Of a DNA stretch of 64,000 nt, positions 62,566-64,000 are shown one piece after another. This DNA comes from Candidatus Acidianus copahuensis (GTDB lineage Archaea > Thermoproteota > Thermoprotei_A > Sulfolobales > Sulfolobaceae). Below the pieces are notes generated by a model. The model was given only the letters and a program-made list of their open reading frames with translations. It ran no database searches and had not been told where the DNA came from. Where the stretch lies: NCBI RefSeq assembly GCF_000632495.1, contig NZ_JFZT01000061.1:1-64000 (forward strand), read 5' to 3'. The position numbers were made by a program, and so were the translations under genes. How positions within the stretch are numbered: the first letter of the stretch is position 1; each line of letters opens with the position of its first letter.

Positions 62566-62981
62566 TCTAGCAGTTGTTTAATTCTTATCTCGATTTCTTC
62601 CCTTGGTACAGCACCTATAACTTCATCTACAGGCTCGCCATTTTTAAAGAACAGAATTGTAGGTAAACTCATTACACCATATCTTGCGGAAATCTCTTGA
62701 TTCTCATCAGAATTCACTTTTCCGAAGGCAACATTAGGATAGTCCTTTGCTAGTTCTTCCATAATTGGTGCTAACATCAGACACGGAGCGCACCATTCTG
62801 CCCAAAAGTCAACAACTACAACTCCATGAGATTTAATGAACTGATCAAAATTTAGTTTATCTAAATGTGCTACTTCTCCTGATCCCTTTTTTTCTTCTTG
62901 CATAGTATCCTTATTACTCACTATCTGTTTAAATTTATTCATCAATATCTTCTCAAGTTCTGGATCGTAATCTCCGCTCAT
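62562..62981 (-). CDS. trx: Thioredoxin
   Basis: 139 residues. The thioredoxin domain covers about 40-139, with active site WCAPC at 63-67, FGKVNSDENQEISARYGVMS, and the cis-proline in SLPTILFFKNG. An N-terminal extension of about 38 mostly polar residues, not present in E. coli thioredoxin, includes a helix (PELEKILMNKFKQI). It reduces protein disulfides. First gene of a unit with the 216-residue protein, and divergent from the FAD oxidoreductase gene. Confidence 0.93.
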   Translation of the reverse strand: MSGDYDPELEKILMNKFKQIVSNKDTMQEEKKGSGEVAHLDKLNFDQFIKSHGVVVVDFWAEWCAPCLMLAPIMEELAKDYPNVAFGKVNSDENQEISARYGVMSLPTILFFKNGEPVDEVIGAVPREEIEIRIKQLLE

Positions 62982-63042
62982 AGACTTATCTTGAACTTAG
63001 ACTTTAAAAAGTTTATATTGAATTTAGTATACAGTAGTAAGT

Positions 63043-63936
63043 ATGAGCACAGTAATAGTGGGGGGAGGAATAACTGGTCTTTTGCTAAGTTACTCATTAA
63101 GTGATTCATTAGTTGTAGACTTCAAAGGACCTAAGAATTCAATGGCCAGCCTTTGGACAATAATACCACCCCTATGTGGAGATTTATTCGGAGACTGTTT
63201 AAGATCTGAGGAAATATATTCTACGCTTTGTAATAAATTAGGAGTAAACTTCAAAAAAGTTAACGTAATAAGAAGCTCTGAAAAGAAACTAGGAGGAAAA
63301 ATTATTGAGTCGAAGGAAATAAAGGAATTAGAACCAAAAGTAAACTTAGAATACGCTGAATTGTTCGATAACGGTATGTTTGTTGAGGGTCCTCAAATAA
63401 TATCATCCTTAACTAAGGATATTAACATGAAAAAGGAAATGGTTAAAAAAATAGTATTTGATAATAAAAGTATATCTTATCTTGAAACAGAAAATGGAAA
63501 GATAAGGGCTGATCAGTACATCTTTACTTTAGGATATGGAATTTACGAGTTAATTAAAGGGTTATACAACATAGACGTTAACTATTTTAAGGGACATTTA
63601 ATAATAACAATGAAGATCGGACTAAAAGGAATTTTAATAGTGAATGATAGAATAGCAGTTGAGGGGGATAACCTATACTTGAATGGTGATTCTAAACCTC
63701 AACAAGATCAGAGTATAGACTACGAAGAAATTTCAAAAACTTTGAAGACTTTTTCTAACGTTATTGGTCCTATAACCGATAAATTGGAAGTAAAGGTAGG
63801 CTTTAGAACAGTTGTTCCTACAGGTCCTATCGTAACTAGGATTTCGGATAATGCTATATTAGTTGGGGGACATAAACTAGGATTTGCTCTAGCTCCAATC
63901 TTAGTTGAAAAAGCGATATCCTTACTTAAGGGTTAA
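63043..63936 (+). CDS. FAD-dependent oxidoreductase of the DAO family
   Basis: 297 residues. VIVGGGITGLLLSYSLSDS at 4-22 is the dinucleotide fold. The middle is a substrate domain with YFKGHLIITM, and the end reads VVPTGPIVTRISDNAILVGGHKLGFALAP, the second flavin contact. It is shorter than amino-acid oxidases (about 360-380) but has both flavin ends. Substrate unknown. A TATA-like GTTTATATT about 28 bases upstream supports the ATG. Confidence 0.8.
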   Translation: MSTVIVGGGITGLLLSYSLSDSLVVDFKGPKNSMASLWTIIPPLCGDLFGDCLRSEEIYSTLCNKLGVNFKKVNVIRSSEKKLGGKIIESKEIKELEPKVNLEYAELFDNGMFVEGPQIISSLTKDINMKKEMVKKIVFDNKSISYLETENGKIRADQYIFTLGYGIYELIKGLYNIDVNYFKGHLIITMKIGLKGILIVNDRIAVEGDNLYLNGDSKPQQDQSIDYEEISKTLKTFSNVIGPITDKLEVKVGFRTVVPTGPIVTRISDNAILVGGHKLGFALAPILVEKAISLLKG

Positions 63937-64000
63937 CCTTATTAAAATAAAGACTGTATTTAATGAGTCGTGGATATAAAAATAATAGTTTCAAGAAAAG

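Noticed and set aside
1..64000. CRISPR arrays, rRNA and tRNA genes
   Set aside because: Scanning the intergenic regions showed no regular spacer-repeat pattern and no T-loop-like GTTCRANNC with acceptor pairing; short or intron-split tRNAs cannot be fully excluded by eye.

Overview
The window is chromosomal DNA of an archaeon of the order Sulfolobales. It is AT-rich, and many genes begin with ATG, GTG or TTG about 25 bases after a TATA-like element, with no ribosome binding site, which fits leaderless mRNAs. Marker genes agree: a classical mevalonate branch with diphosphomevalonate decarboxylase and phosphomevalonate kinase, a methylthioadenosine phosphorylase closely matching the Sulfolobus enzyme as I remember it, an M1 (tricorn-factor-like) aminopeptidase, an Sso10a-like winged-helix protein and an AbrB-PhoU regulator. 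Genus cannot be fixed from the sequence alone. No rRNA, tRNA, CRISPR array or intact insertion sequence was found.

Layout. 1-1.1 kb: a three-gene translationally coupled unit whose first gene, a membrane protein, is broken by a perfect 22-bp tandem duplication. 1.5-10.1 kb, all on the minus strand: proC, a lone molybdenum hydroxylase large subunit, two amino-acid permeases, a nucleoside hydrolase and a photolyase. 10.7-20.3 kb: an EamA transporter, then acyl-CoA metabolism (thiolase, DUF35 partner and CoA ligase on minus; two crotonases on plus; an R2-like diiron protein and 3-hydroxyacyl-CoA dehydrogenase on plus). Between these lie two NifX/NafY-like proteins and a PadR regulator. 20.5-31.2 kb: ClC transporter, small membrane proteins, a flavoprotein quinone-reductase-like enzyme, a PhoU-type regulator, a mutarotase-like protein and an ammonium transporter, interspersed with transposon remains.

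31.4-45 kb is dense core metabolism: an Alg14/Alg13-like glycosyltransferase, an endonuclease III-like protein lacking both catalytic residues, succinyl-CoA synthetase, methylthioadenosine phosphorylase, an HD phosphohydrolase, mevalonate enzymes, three small genes for DNA-binding and membrane proteins, a GcvH-like lipoyl carrier, dihydroxy-acid dehydratase, a Nudix hydrolase and a VTT membrane protein. 45-64 kb: a HemQ/chlorite-dismutase-like protein with an unknown 405-residue partner, a split glutamine-dependent NAD synthetase, a polytopic glycosyltransferase-like protein, a SPASM radical SAM enzyme, an M1 aminopeptidase, two HAD phosphatases, an endonuclease IV-like protein, a CDF metal transporter, an MqnD-like protein, a house-cleaning NTPase, thioredoxin and a flavin oxidoreductase.

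The long gene-free stretches are mostly graveyards. At least two, probably four or five, hold decayed TnpB genes of the IS200/IS605 group, and two others share what looks like the end of a DDE transposase. The observations most worth a second look are the reversible-looking 22-bp disruption, a 68-bp perfectly identical tract between two otherwise divergent paralogs, sucD without a usable start codon at the expected place, the catalytically depleted endonuclease III relative, and the MqnD-like protein in a lineage that makes caldariellaquinone.
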